Shown here: piece by piece, positions 24,137-32,878 of the stretch
Position numbering within the stretch: the stretch's first letter is position 1
How the letters are laid out: every line of letters begins with the position of its first letter
Source: Bacillus sp. ISL-34
GTDB taxonomy: Bacteria > Bacillota > Bacilli > Bacillales > DSM-1321
NCBI RefSeq assembly: GCF_018613325.1
Contig: NZ_JAGGQJ010000023.1
Coordinates: forward strand, 282,537-346,536
Length of the DNA stretch: 64,000 bases
Direction of reading: 5' to 3'
Notes under the pieces: generated by a model
What the model saw: only the letters and a program-made list of their open reading frames with translations
Databases searched by the model: none
What the model was told of the DNA's origin: nothing
Position numbers and translations under genes: made by a program

Positions 24137-24778
24137 TTTTTCATTCTTCTATAAACACTATAACTATAGAAGAAACTAGGTATTTTTTTAAAAAAATGGG
24201 TTAACTTTAGTTTATTTCATGTTTCAGGTAAAAGATCAAATAGTCCCGTGGGTATTCTCTGAGAAAAAACCTGAAAATATAAAAAAAAAGAGATGTGTTC
24301 TTTTACTCATCTTTGTCCAAATTCAAAAGAGTTCAACTAATTGAGTCAATAGATGCAATATCTTACATTGAATGACAAATGCATAAATATTGTTAAGTTT
24401 ATGTCGAACAATGGGTATAAACAATTATTAAACTGTAATAAACGTCACTTTTAAAAACCAAATATTATTCAAATACAGCCATTAAGAATCAGGTTCAAAT
24501 GCTCATGAAACTACTTTGATTCTGACCAAAATGGGTCTTTATTAAACTTTCCATAATTTAGTGTAAATAAACCGGGGATTCCCTCGATTTTCAGCCATAT
24601 CTTTGTACTCATAAAACAAATTTTCCCATTAGATACTATTACACTCCAATATACATTTATTTGAAAAAGCTAATAATAACTATATTACGATAGAATAATT
24701 GGCTCTTGCCTATTAAGTTTAAAATCATGTAGTGTGTATTCAGTAATTCAAATATTTGAAAAAAAGAGAGGTTAAAAA
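24137..24778. other. Long AT-rich non-coding region upstream of the cap operon
   Basis: About 640 bases with no convincing gene on either strand and no riboswitch that I recognise. It must contain the cap operon promoter; candidate AT-rich boxes lie around 24660-24700 (TTGAAA, then TACGAT with a rather long spacing). The length suggests that several regulators bind here. Confidence 0.6.
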
Positions 24779-25960
24779 ATGGCACCAATATTTATTTGTG
24801 CGATCTTTTTGCTTGGCTATGGCATTTTTGAACAAAAACGCCATCAGAAGCGTCTCGACTCCATCCCGGTACGTGTGAATGTGAATGGGATTCGAGGGAA
24901 ATCGACTGTAACGCGTCTAATTACAGGTGTGATCCAGGAAGCTAAATACAAAACAGTAGGTAAAACAACCGGAACATCAGCAAGAATGATCTATTGGTTT
25001 ACCGACAAGGAAAAACCGATTGTACGCCGCCCGGAAGGACCCAACATAGGAGAACAACGGCGTGTAATTAAAGAAGTTGCCGATTTAGGCACCGAAGCGC
25101 TGGTTTGTGAATGCATGGCCGTACAGCCTGACTATCAACTAATCTTCCAAAACAAAATGATCCAAGCAAACATTGGGGTCATCGTGAATGTATTGGAAGA
25201 CCATATGGATGTCATGGGACCGACTTTGGATGAGGTTGCTGAAGCCTTCACTGCTACCATACCCTATAATGGTCACTTAATAACCATTGAAAGTGAATAT
25301 TTGGATTTTTTCAAACAAATTGCCAAAGAACGCAACACAAAAGTGATTGTTGCAGACAATTCAAGAATTTCGGAAGAATTTCTACGCGAATTTGACTATA
25401 TGGTATTTCCGGATAATGCATCACTGGCATTGGCCGTTGCGGAAGCTTTGGGCATTGATGAAAAAACAGCATTTCGCGGCATGTTGAATGCGCATCCCGA
25501 TCCAGGTGCCATGCGGATCACCAAATTCGGAGATCCCATCCAGCCGACTTTCTTTGTCAATGGCTTTGCTGCAAATGACGCGTCATCGACGCTTAACATC
25601 TGGGAACGTGTCAATACGTTCGGATACAGCACAGAACCTCCTATCGTCATCATGAATTGCCGTCCCGACCGTGTGGACCGTACCGAACAGTTTGCTAGAG
25701 ATGTATTGCCTTACATAAAATCTGAAATCGTCATTTCCATTGGTGAAACCACATCACCAATCACTCGGGCATTCGAGCAAGGTCAATTGGATACAAAAGA
25801 ATATTGGGATTTAGAAAACTGGTCAACTGAAGAAATCGTGGCCCGCCTCCGCCCATTGATGAAAAATCGCATCGTCTACGGTGTCGGGAATATTCACGGT
25901 GCAGCGGAACCATTAATTGAAGCATTCATGAAATCTAAAACAAAGCAAAAAGCGAGTTAA
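24779..25960 (+). CDS. capB: Poly-gamma-glutamate synthase subunit CapB/PgsB
   Basis: A 393-residue ATP-dependent amide ligase related to Mur ligases. It polymerises glutamate through the gamma-carboxyl. An N-terminal membrane helix (IFICAIFLLGYGIF) is followed by the nucleotide loop VNVNGIRGKSTVTRLI, then EGPNIGEQRRVIKE and VNVLEDHMDVMGPTLDEV, and NCRPDRVDRTEQF. Length matches PgsB/CapB. AAGAGAGGTTAAAAA precedes the ATG. First gene of an operon in capB-C-A-D-E order with short gaps. Confidence 0.95.
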   Translation: MAPIFICAIFLLGYGIFEQKRHQKRLDSIPVRVNVNGIRGKSTVTRLITGVIQEAKYKTVGKTTGTSARMIYWFTDKEKPIVRRPEGPNIGEQRRVIKEVADLGTEALVCECMAVQPDYQLIFQNKMIQANIGVIVNVLEDHMDVMGPTLDEVAEAFTATIPYNGHLITIESEYLDFFKQIAKERNTKVIVADNSRISEEFLREFDYMVFPDNASLALAVAEALGIDEKTAFRGMLNAHPDPGAMRITKFGDPIQPTFFVNGFAANDASSTLNIWERVNTFGYSTEPPIVIMNCRPDRVDRTEQFARDVLPYIKSEIVISIGETTSPITRAFEQGQLDTKEYWDLENWSTEEIVARLRPLMKNRIVYGVGNIHGAAEPLIEAFMKSKTKQKAS

Positions 25961-25975
25961 GTAGGAGGAACCTTA

Positions 25976-26425
25976 ATGTTTGGATCGGATTTATATGTAG
26001 CCCTAGTACTGGGAGTAACGCTTAGCCTTATATTTTCAGAAAAGACGGGTGTCGTACCCGCAGGACTTATCGTGCCAGGTTATTTGGCATTGGTATTTGA
26101 CCAATGGGAAATCATGCTGACCATCCTGATCATTAGTGTCGTAACTTATTTGATCGTCACTCACGGCCTTTCAAGATGGGTGATTTTATATGGAAGAAGA
26201 AAATTCGCAGCCATGATGGTGACCGGGATTTGCTTGAAACTCCTATTGGACTTAGTCTACCCTGTCATGCCATTTGAAATATTCGAGTTTCGGGGAATCG
26301 GTATAATCGTACCCGGATTGATAGCGAATACCATACAAAGACAAGGAATGCCATTGACACTTGGCAGCACGCTTTTATTATCCGGCTTGACTTTCGGTTT
26401 AATGAACGTGTACTACCTATTCTGA
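25976..26425 (+). CDS. capC: Poly-gamma-glutamate synthesis protein CapC/PgsC
   Basis: A 149-residue integral membrane protein with five hydrophobic segments, the typical PgsC/CapC size. KTGVVPAGLIVPGYLAL and GIGIIVPGLIANTIQRQGM are conserved. It forms the membrane synthase/export complex with CapB and CapA. AGTAGGAGGAACCTTA precedes the ATG. It lies 15 bases after capB and just before capA. Confidence 0.95.
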   Translation: MFGSDLYVALVLGVTLSLIFSEKTGVVPAGLIVPGYLALVFDQWEIMLTILIISVVTYLIVTHGLSRWVILYGRRKFAAMMVTGICLKLLLDLVYPVMPFEIFEFRGIGIIVPGLIANTIQRQGMPLTLGSTLLLSGLTFGLMNVYYLF

Positions 26426-26435
26426 GGTGCAAAAA

Positions 26436-27719
26436 ATGAAACGGACTTTAAATGCAAAAGAAAAAACACTTATCTTTATTAAACGCACGAAGAAAAAGAA
26501 TCTTAAATACACTGGAATCATACTACCTATATTACTAATCGCTTTAGTCATTACCACTTGGATGGGACGGGCTGAGGAAGTGAAAACAACCGCTTCAAAA
26601 TCCGATCAGCCATTGACGATGACAATGGTCGGTGATGTGATGATGGGACGTTATGTTGAAGAAGTGACGGAAAAGCACGGGTATGAATACCTCTTCCGTT
26701 ATATGAAGCCCTATTTTGCCGATTCAGACTATGTCAGTGGGAATTATGAACATACCGCTTTAAAAGAAGAGGTATCTAACTACAAGGAAGCAGATACGCC
26801 CATCCATTTAAACTCCAATACTAGCAGTGTGGAAGCCGTTAAAGATGCTGGCTTCTCTGTAATGTCTTTGGCCAATAACCATATGATGGACTATGAAGAA
26901 CAAGGACTTCTAGATACGATTGATGAATTCAAAAGTGCGGATATGCACTATGTCGGTGTTGGATCGAACACTACGGAAGCTAAAAATAGTATCGACTATG
27001 CGGATGTTAATGGCGTACGTGTCGCAACACTTGGCTTCACAGATGTTTACGGTAAGGATGCCGTGTCAAAAAGTGATAAAGCCGGACTATTGAACTCCAA
27101 CCCTGATTTATTATTTGAAATGATCGGCAAAGCAAGGGATGCCAAGCAAGGCAACGCAGACTTGGTTGTGGTGAATATGCACTGGGGACAAGAATATTCA
27201 ACATCTACAACCGCCCGGCAAACAGACTTGGCTAAAGCTATCATCGATGCTGGGGCTGACATCATCATCGGCCATCACCCCCACGTGCTTCAATCGTTTG
27301 ATGTGTATAAAGATGGAATCATTTTCTATAGCTTGGGAAATTTCATATTCGATCAAGGCTGGACACGCACAAAGGATTCAGCCATGGTTCAATACCATTT
27401 AGCGGAAGACGGAAAAGCTACAATCGATGTCGTCCCACTGCAAATTGAAGAAGCAACACCAAGGCCAGCTACCTCTTCAATCGACAAATCACGTGTTTAC
27501 CGCCAGTTGACGAAGGAAACGAGTGAAAACGTCCACTGGTCGAAAAAAGAGGATCGCATCGAGATTACCATGAATCACAAGAAAGTAATCGACCATAAGG
27601 CACAACGTGAGCAAGAAGAAAAAGCAGCGAAGGCAGCAAAGGCAGCAAAGGAAAAGAAAGCTGCACAAGAGAAAAAGGCAGCACAAGCTATACAACAGGA
27701 CATGCAGCCCATTCAGTAA
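26436..27719 (+). CDS. capA: Poly-gamma-glutamate biosynthesis protein CapA/PgsA
   Basis: A 427-residue membrane-anchored protein of the CapA metallophosphatase-like family, needed for PGA synthesis and export. One N-terminal helix (TGIILPILLIALVITTWM), then the fold motifs MVGDVMMGRYVEE, SGNYEHTAL, SLANNHMMDYEEQG, VNMHWGQEY, GHHPHVLQSFDVY and YSLGNFIFDQG. The ATG at 26436 has TGAGGTG upstream; the in-frame GTG at 26427 lies within that site. The last approximately 40 residues are an Ala/Lys-rich low-complexity tail (EKAAKAAKAAKEKKAAQEKK), not part of the conserved domain. Confidence 0.94.
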   Translation: MKRTLNAKEKTLIFIKRTKKKNLKYTGIILPILLIALVITTWMGRAEEVKTTASKSDQPLTMTMVGDVMMGRYVEEVTEKHGYEYLFRYMKPYFADSDYVSGNYEHTALKEEVSNYKEADTPIHLNSNTSSVEAVKDAGFSVMSLANNHMMDYEEQGLLDTIDEFKSADMHYVGVGSNTTEAKNSIDYADVNGVRVATLGFTDVYGKDAVSKSDKAGLLNSNPDLLFEMIGKARDAKQGNADLVVVNMHWGQEYSTSTTARQTDLAKAIIDAGADIIIGHHPHVLQSFDVYKDGIIFYSLGNFIFDQGWTRTKDSAMVQYHLAEDGKATIDVVPLQIEEATPRPATSSIDKSRVYRQLTKETSENVHWSKKEDRIEITMNHKKVIDHKAQREQEEKAAKAAKAAKEKKAAQEKKAAQAIQQDMQPIQ

Positions 27720-27788
27720 GGATCGATTGGATACTACTATGTGAAAAGAGAAACAACTTGGAAGCTCAACGAGAAGGGGGAATAATCG

Positions 27789-29372
27789 ATGATCAACCGT
27801 ATGACTGGAAAAATATTCATTTCGCTTTGCGTGCTCATATATTTAGCTGGATGTTCGAAGACACCCCCTATTTCTGACACGAATGATCCGATAGAGAGTA
27901 AAACGGAACAATCATACGGGGTCAGTTCTTCAAATCCAATCGCAATAGATGTCGGGATGGATATATTGGAAAACGGCGGAACGGCGGCGGATGCCGCCAT
28001 TGCGGTATCTTATGTATTAGGTGTAGTTGAACCTTATGGATCTGGAGTGGGTGGCGGCGGCGGTATGCTGATTGCACCGGAATCCGGCGATCCAAATTTT
28101 ATCGATTATCGTGAATCCTCTCCGGAAGACCCAAGTTCAAGGCACGATACAGGGATTCCTGGCTTAGTGGCCGGCATGCAGGTTATAAGTGATAAGTATG
28201 GGAGCGTACCAATGGCTGATCTTCTTCAGCCGGCGATAGATTTGGCTGAAGGTGGATTTGAAGTCGACGAATCGTTATCATCACGCTTAGAAGCAGCTCA
28301 GCCAAGGATATCTTCCGATGGGACTTCACTTTTTTATCCTGATGGTGATGCCATTGAACCAGGCAAAACCCTCGTCCAGGAAAGACTTGCTGAAACATTG
28401 AAGCAGATTCAACAGGAAGGCCCTGATGGCTTTTATAAAGGGGAAATTGCACGGGATATTAAAAGAGAATCAGATATCGACTTGATGGATTTAAAGCGCT
28501 ATGAGGTGAAAGAACGTAAGCCGGTCCAAGGAACATTTGCCGGTTATGATGTTTTTACCGCCCCTCCACCCTTTTCAGGAATTACAGTTCTTGAAATGTT
28601 AAAGCTAGCCGAGGAAATGAACCTAGGTGATTCTTCAAGCAAATCAGCTTATATGAAAGTCCTGGGGGGCATCACAGATACTGCTTATCAAGATCGGACC
28701 GACCACATTGGAGATGGAATAAGTCACTCTAAGGCGGAAAAATTGCTCTCCCCCATTCACTTGGATAATCTTAAAAGTAAGATCAAAAGTGAAAAATGGG
28801 AAGATAAAGAATCGAATGGCTCCGAAGAACATGAAAGTACGACACACTTTGTGATCATGGACAAGTATGGCACTGTCGTTTCCACAACAAATACGCTCAG
28901 TAACTTTTTCGGATCTGGTGATTATACGAATGGATTTTTCCTTAATGATCAATTGAAAAATTTCCGGTCCGGCTTGAACTCTCAAGAGGCATATAAACGG
29001 TCAAGAACTTTCACCGCTCCTACCATTCTCAAGAAACCAGGGCAGGAATCGATTGGGATCGGCTCACCAGGCGGTGATAGGATTCCGCAAGTATTGATGC
29101 AGGTCCTTTATTCTTATACAGAGAATGAAGGCTCATTTCAGGATATCGTCGACCGTAATCGGTTCGTCTTTGATGGCAAGAAGATTTATACAGAATCCAG
29201 GCTTTCGGATGAAATAATATCCGAATTGGAAGATTCAGGATATGAAGTCATTCAGAAGATTTCCCCCATGTATTATGGCGGGGTTCAAGTACTCGTTAAA
29301 AACGAGAAAAATGGACGATTATCCGGAGCTGGGGATAAAAGAAGAAATGGAAGCTGGAAAGCTCAGCAATAA
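27789..29372 (+). CDS. capD: CapD: PGA gamma-glutamyltranspeptidase (lipoprotein)
   Basis: A 527-residue gamma-glutamyltransferase of the CapD type. A lipoprotein signal ends at LAGC (Cys22), placing it on the outer membrane face. Features shared with B. anthracis CapD include SYVLGVVEPYGSGVGGGGGM, APPPFSGITVLEMLKLAE, the autocleavage/nucleophile region HESTTHFVI (Thr351/Thr352), TVVSTTNTLSNFFGSGDYT and IGIGSPGGDRIPQ. In B. anthracis CapD cuts PGA and attaches it covalently to peptidoglycan. The position between capA and a small capE-like gene reproduces the capBCADE order. GAAGGGGGAATAATCG precedes the ATG. Confidence 0.92.
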   Translation: MINRMTGKIFISLCVLIYLAGCSKTPPISDTNDPIESKTEQSYGVSSSNPIAIDVGMDILENGGTAADAAIAVSYVLGVVEPYGSGVGGGGGMLIAPESGDPNFIDYRESSPEDPSSRHDTGIPGLVAGMQVISDKYGSVPMADLLQPAIDLAEGGFEVDESLSSRLEAAQPRISSDGTSLFYPDGDAIEPGKTLVQERLAETLKQIQQEGPDGFYKGEIARDIKRESDIDLMDLKRYEVKERKPVQGTFAGYDVFTAPPPFSGITVLEMLKLAEEMNLGDSSSKSAYMKVLGGITDTAYQDRTDHIGDGISHSKAEKLLSPIHLDNLKSKIKSEKWEDKESNGSEEHESTTHFVIMDKYGTVVSTTNTLSNFFGSGDYTNGFFLNDQLKNFRSGLNSQEAYKRSRTFTAPTILKKPGQESIGIGSPGGDRIPQVLMQVLYSYTENEGSFQDIVDRNRFVFDGKKIYTESRLSDEIISELEDSGYEVIQKISPMYYGGVQVLVKNEKNGRLSGAGDKRRNGSWKAQQ

Positions 29373-29441
29373 ACGAGCAATCCAGCCCCTCCTTTTCTAA
29401 ATATCATATGAATTTTATCGATGTATAAGGGGATTTTGAAT

Positions 29442-29591
29442 ATGAATATCGTAAAAAGAATAACAAGCTGGGTTATACCCGTTTTTCTAATAGCAGCCCT
29501 GCTTGTGACCATGAATACGTTTAAACGGACAGAAACTTTAACACCCGACGAGCAAAAGAAAATAGAACAATATACGACTGTCGAAAAATAA
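29442..29591 (+). CDS. capE: CapE/PgsE-like small membrane protein
   Basis: A 49-codon gene: MNIVKRITSW, one membrane helix (VIPVFLIAALLVTMNTF) and a short charged tail. ATAAGGGGATTTTGAAT precedes the ATG. Its size, topology and place at the end of the cap operon match CapE of B. anthracis and PgsE of B. subtilis, small proteins that support PGA synthesis. A terminator starts at its stop codon, so it closes the operon. Confidence 0.85.
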   Translation: MNIVKRITSWVIPVFLIAALLVTMNTFKRTETLTPDEQKKIEQYTTVEK

Positions 29592-29619
29592 AAAAAGCTG
29601 GGGGAACCCCGCTTTTTTT
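29590..29619 (+). terminator. Terminator of the cap operon
   Basis: Stem AAAAAAGCTGGGG / CCCCGCTTTTTTT (one bulge) immediately after capE. Confidence 0.88.
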
Positions 29620-29675
29620 ATTTTGCCGTCAACGGTATGGAAGATTAAAATACACCACAGATACGGAGGATAACT

Positions 29676-30305
29676 ATGATTGAAAATAACTATACTGATT
29701 TTTTTGAACTGCAGCAAAATGAACAAGAATACCTTGATTACCGCATCATCGTTCATCACAGGAATCCTGATATTGCAGTTCTAGCCATACATGGCGGGAA
29801 TATCGAACCGGGTACTAGCGAGATTGCAGCCGCACTTGGAGAGAGACTTTGTGCAAGCACCTATCTATTCGAAGGTCTTAAACCAAAGGGTAATCAGGTC
29901 CTCCATATAACATCCCGCTTGTTCAATGAACCGATCGGCGTTTCAATGGCAGCGAACGCACAGACCACCCTTTCCATCCATGGCCACTACGACGTACATA
30001 ATGCGCTGGTTTACATTGGCGGAAGGAACGAACCCTATAAGAACCTGATTCAGCAATGCCTCAACAAATCTGGATTTCAAACTAATCATGCACCACAGCA
30101 CCTTTCAGGCATGAAAGGAAACAACATCATCAACACATCCAAAACGGGTGCAGGCGTGCAATTGGAACTTTCCACAAAGCTTAGAAAAAGCTTTTTCAAA
30201 GGTGATGACTTTACCAGTAAGAACAGAGTCAATCACTGTGATCTTTTTAAACGGTTCGTTACTGCCATTGAAAAAGCGACTCATGAATATAAACGGATTG
30301 AATGA
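29676..30305 (+). CDS. Poly-gamma-glutamate hydrolase family protein (PghP/YmaC/YjqB type)
   Basis: A 209-residue zinc-dependent PGA hydrolase-like protein. The fold is related to carboxypeptidases: AVLAIHGGNIEPGTSEIAAAL (zinc site), ITSRLFNEP, TTLSIHGHY and VQLELSTKLRKSFF are the family motifs (phage PghP; B. subtilis YmaC, YjqB, YndL). No signal peptide is visible. It has its own ACGGAGGATAACT site after the cap terminator. The placement next to capBCADE strongly supports PGA as substrate. Confidence 0.88.
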   Translation: MIENNYTDFFELQQNEQEYLDYRIIVHHRNPDIAVLAIHGGNIEPGTSEIAAALGERLCASTYLFEGLKPKGNQVLHITSRLFNEPIGVSMAANAQTTLSIHGHYDVHNALVYIGGRNEPYKNLIQQCLNKSGFQTNHAPQHLSGMKGNNIINTSKTGAGVQLELSTKLRKSFFKGDDFTSKNRVNHCDLFKRFVTAIEKATHEYKRIE

Positions 30306-30310
30306 TCTTC

Positions 30311-31513
30311 TTAGTCGATGAGGCTTTCAGCTTGACCGAAGCTTTCGAATTTCTCGGCAAAATAACCTGACGAAAGATTGGAGATATGAACGCCGGTGTT
30401 TTCCGTTGTATGGAGAAAACGGCCATCACCTAGATAAATACCTACATGGGTCACACCCAGCCTTGTTCCTGTGTCGCTAAAAAATACTAAATCCCCAGCC
30501 TTTGGATTTTCGATTTTGGGTACCAATGAGAAGTAATCCGCTGCGGAATCTCGTTTTACTGAAAGGCCCTGCTCCTTCATGACCCAATAAATGAATCCGC
30601 TGCAATCCATTCCGATCATCGGATCTTCTCCCCCGAAAACATAGGTGAATCCGCGTAAAGTATATGCATACTTGATGACATCATATGCTTTATCATATGC
30701 AGCCTCCTGGTTTACATAAAACGGATATAACGGGTTGCTGTATAGTTGAAGATACTGCCCTTGCATCAACTCATCCGTACTTAATGCGTTACGACTTTTG
30801 ATCGTACTCATGGAAATGCTGTAATTCTCTGATATACTATTAAGCGTTTCTCCCGTTTGGACGATATGCTCTCCTTCAGGCGTGTATGTTTTGTACGCCA
30901 CTTGGTATTTTGCAAAGTAATCTTCTGTAGTGGATCTCACCTGAACCGTTTCTGCACCATATCCAGAATTGACAAATTGGTTTTTGCCGATATAAATACC
31001 CGCAGTCACGACTTTTAAGCTGTCTTTTTCCAGAAAGAATATAATATCCCCTGTTTTCGGAGTGGTTGTATCCATCCCTTGCTTATAAAAACCGTCTACT
31101 GTCAAACGGTCGACCGGCACATTTTGCTGGGAAAGCACCCAATGGATCAATCCGCTCGAATCAAACCCTTTTTCAGGCGACTCTTCTCCAGCTGTCTTTT
31201 TAAACCCTATAAAGGATTTCGCATAGTTTGCAATTTTTTTTCCTCTCTCCGACCATTGATAGATGGAAGGAGTATACGCCGTTTGAATGATCGCCAACCT
31301 TTGGCCCGCAAATAACTTATCATCCGGTAAACCATTCGTTTTCATTAATTGATCAGCCGATATATCATATGTCTTTGCAATCGACTCTACCGTTTCGCCA
31401 GAGATTACAGTATGTACAGGATCTGCAGCCTCTGCCTTTAAGCCAGGTAAAAAAGTGAAACTGACCATGAAAACCAATATAAGTATCATACCGCTTAATT
31501 TTCCCTTAAACAT
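30311..31513 (-). CDS. Secreted LysM/NlpC-P60 protein with one degenerate catalytic domain
   Basis: A 400-residue exported protein. Signal peptide (about residues 1-29, ending AEA), LysM (about 33-75), NlpC/P60 domain 1 (about 85-205), LysM 2 (about 215-258), NlpC/P60 domain 2 (about 268-395). Domain 2 is intact: DCSGF with Cys304, THVGIYLGDG with His356 and His368. Domain 1 has lost both catalytic residues: DSSGL at 118-121 (Ser for Cys) and VTAGIYIG (Ala171 for His). Candidate roles are cutting peptidoglycan stem peptides or, as for PgdS, PGA. It converges on the PGA hydrolase gene. Confidence 0.9.
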   Translation of the reverse strand: MFKGKLSGMILILVFMVSFTFLPGLKAEAADPVHTVISGETVESIAKTYDISADQLMKTNGLPDDKLFAGQRLAIIQTAYTPSIYQWSERGKKIANYAKSFIGFKKTAGEESPEKGFDSSGLIHWVLSQQNVPVDRLTVDGFYKQGMDTTTPKTGDIIFFLEKDSLKVVTAGIYIGKNQFVNSGYGAETVQVRSTTEDYFAKYQVAYKTYTPEGEHIVQTGETLNSISENYSISMSTIKSRNALSTDELMQGQYLQLYSNPLYPFYVNQEAAYDKAYDVIKYAYTLRGFTYVFGGEDPMIGMDCSGFIYWVMKEQGLSVKRDSAADYFSLVPKIENPKAGDLVFFSDTGTRLGVTHVGIYLGDGRFLHTTENTGVHISNLSSGYFAEKFESFGQAESLID

Positions 31514-32146
31514 TTTAACCCTTCCTTTATACGCTGAAATATTTTTAAATATACGATGTTCAAGTAATCTTCATCATATGAATCTTTTATCCTATCACCC
31601 ATCCAAAAAGACGAGCCTTAACTCTCACCTCAACAATATTATCGGAAAAACAAACGAAACATTTAGCCTATTTTTTGCAAAAACCCATAGGTAACTTTCA
31701 ATAAAACACCTTAAAAACAAATCATTATTCCTATATTATGATTCTTCACCGTCACAGTGTGACTTTACAAGAGATACCCAGGCCATGGAGATAAGTTCTT
31801 GATTGGAAATCGAAGAATTCCTGGAGGATTTTATTTTTTGGGGTAAAGTTATGTTAGAGGCACCCCGGTCATCATAGGGTCATGCATATACGGCTTGCCC
31901 TATTTATGAAGAGGCTAACGATATAGGGTTGAACATTTTGATAAAAATGACAGAGAAAGCCCAGCAGGCATAGATATGCAACATAGTTTAGAGGGGAAAC
32001 GTATTTGAGGTTTGGCATAAACAGACCTTGCTGTAACAGGATGTAACTACGTATTAAGCTTGGCAATCTCTAAAAAGTAGCATGAGGAAATACTCGTTTT
32101 ACATGATATAAAAATATTAATTGACCCATCATCTAGTAAAAGAAAA
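31514..32146. other. Non-coding region between the NlpC/P60 and Sm-like genes
   Basis: About 630 bases. It must contain the promoter of the NlpC/P60 gene near 31520-31620. Open frames of 60-65 codons (for example 31872-32066 minus) lack ribosome sites and conserved composition. A GGAGG at 31823 is not followed by a usable start. I see no RNA gene. Confidence 0.5.
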
Positions 32147-32176
32147 TAAGGGGAAAGCTTAAATGGCCTTCCCCTC
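32147..32176 (-). terminator. Terminator of the 32.2 kb gene
   Basis: Stem AGGGGAAGG.../...CTTTCCCCTT with TATTTTC following on the minus strand; moderate quality. Confidence 0.6.
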
Positions 32177-32188
32177 GTTTCTATGAAT

Positions 32189-32854
32189 CTATGGCATGTA
32201 CACCGTTTTAATATGTGCAAGCTTCAAAAACACATGATCCCCATTGGCTGTCGTTAACTCAACCAAGTTGTTTTCCGCCTTTTTAAGCATTCCGATTTTC
32301 ATCGGGTCCTCTCCCCCATCAAATACCACTAGCTTTCCTGCATTTTTCTTTAATTGGTCTTCCAAAGAACGCAGCATTGGCACATCTGAAGGGTTGACGG
32401 GAAAACTCTCTTTACTGAGTGTATAGGGTGTGGCATTTTGATTATACGGAGTGAGCCATTTAAGGTGATGCAGCGATACATACATCATTTTATATACAGG
32501 CGAGTAGAACGCAAAGTAATCATTGAAAACATTGGTGATATAACCGTGTAAAGGAATGTGTCCTGCAACATGGATTTCTGAAAAAACCCCTTTTGCGTTC
32601 ATTAGTGTTTTACGATAGGAAATGGACGCCATGTCTTCCATCATGGGCGACTCCACAGGATTTTTAATCTCGTTATCAATCTCTGTACTCAGATTGAATC
32701 TATGGACGTGCAGCATAGGAAAATATAAAAACTGCTGCCCATTGAACAACACTAGAATATCCGTGCTCAGATCAGTTAGAATTCCTTTGAAAGTTTTTTT
32801 TCCTGAGATTTGGACATCAATCTGTTTACCCAGTAATGCAAACGCATCACTCAT
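32189..32854 (-). CDS. Hypothetical protein with repeated Sm/SH3-like domains (DUF2642-like)
   Basis: A 221-residue soluble protein of three similar beta-barrel-like modules: GKQIDVQISGKKTFKGILTD...LYFPMLHVHRF, then HVAGHIPLHGYITNVFNDYFAFYS...YVSLHHLKWL, then GKLVVFDGGEDPMKIGMLKKAENNLVELT...FLKLAHIKTVYM. The pattern of GKxI-xx-G-L-xD-xxxxL followed by hydrophobic-H-x-x resembles DUF2642/YuzF-like, Sm-fold proteins of spore formers. Function unknown; coat association is a guess. TAGGAGGAGAT precedes the ATG. Only 24 bases separate it from the upstream transporter gene. Confidence 0.65.
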   Translation of the reverse strand: MSDAFALLGKQIDVQISGKKTFKGILTDLSTDILVLFNGQQFLYFPMLHVHRFNLSTEIDNEIKNPVESPMMEDMASISYRKTLMNAKGVFSEIHVAGHIPLHGYITNVFNDYFAFYSPVYKMMYVSLHHLKWLTPYNQNATPYTLSKESFPVNPSDVPMLRSLEDQLKKNAGKLVVFDGGEDPMKIGMLKKAENNLVELTTANGDHVFLKLAHIKTVYMP

Positions 32855-32878
32855 TACTATCTCCTCCTAGGGGGTTAT

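Noticed and set aside
31872..32066. 64-codon minus-strand frame in the gap after the NlpC/P60 gene
   Set aside because: No ribosome binding site, no conserved composition and no domain.
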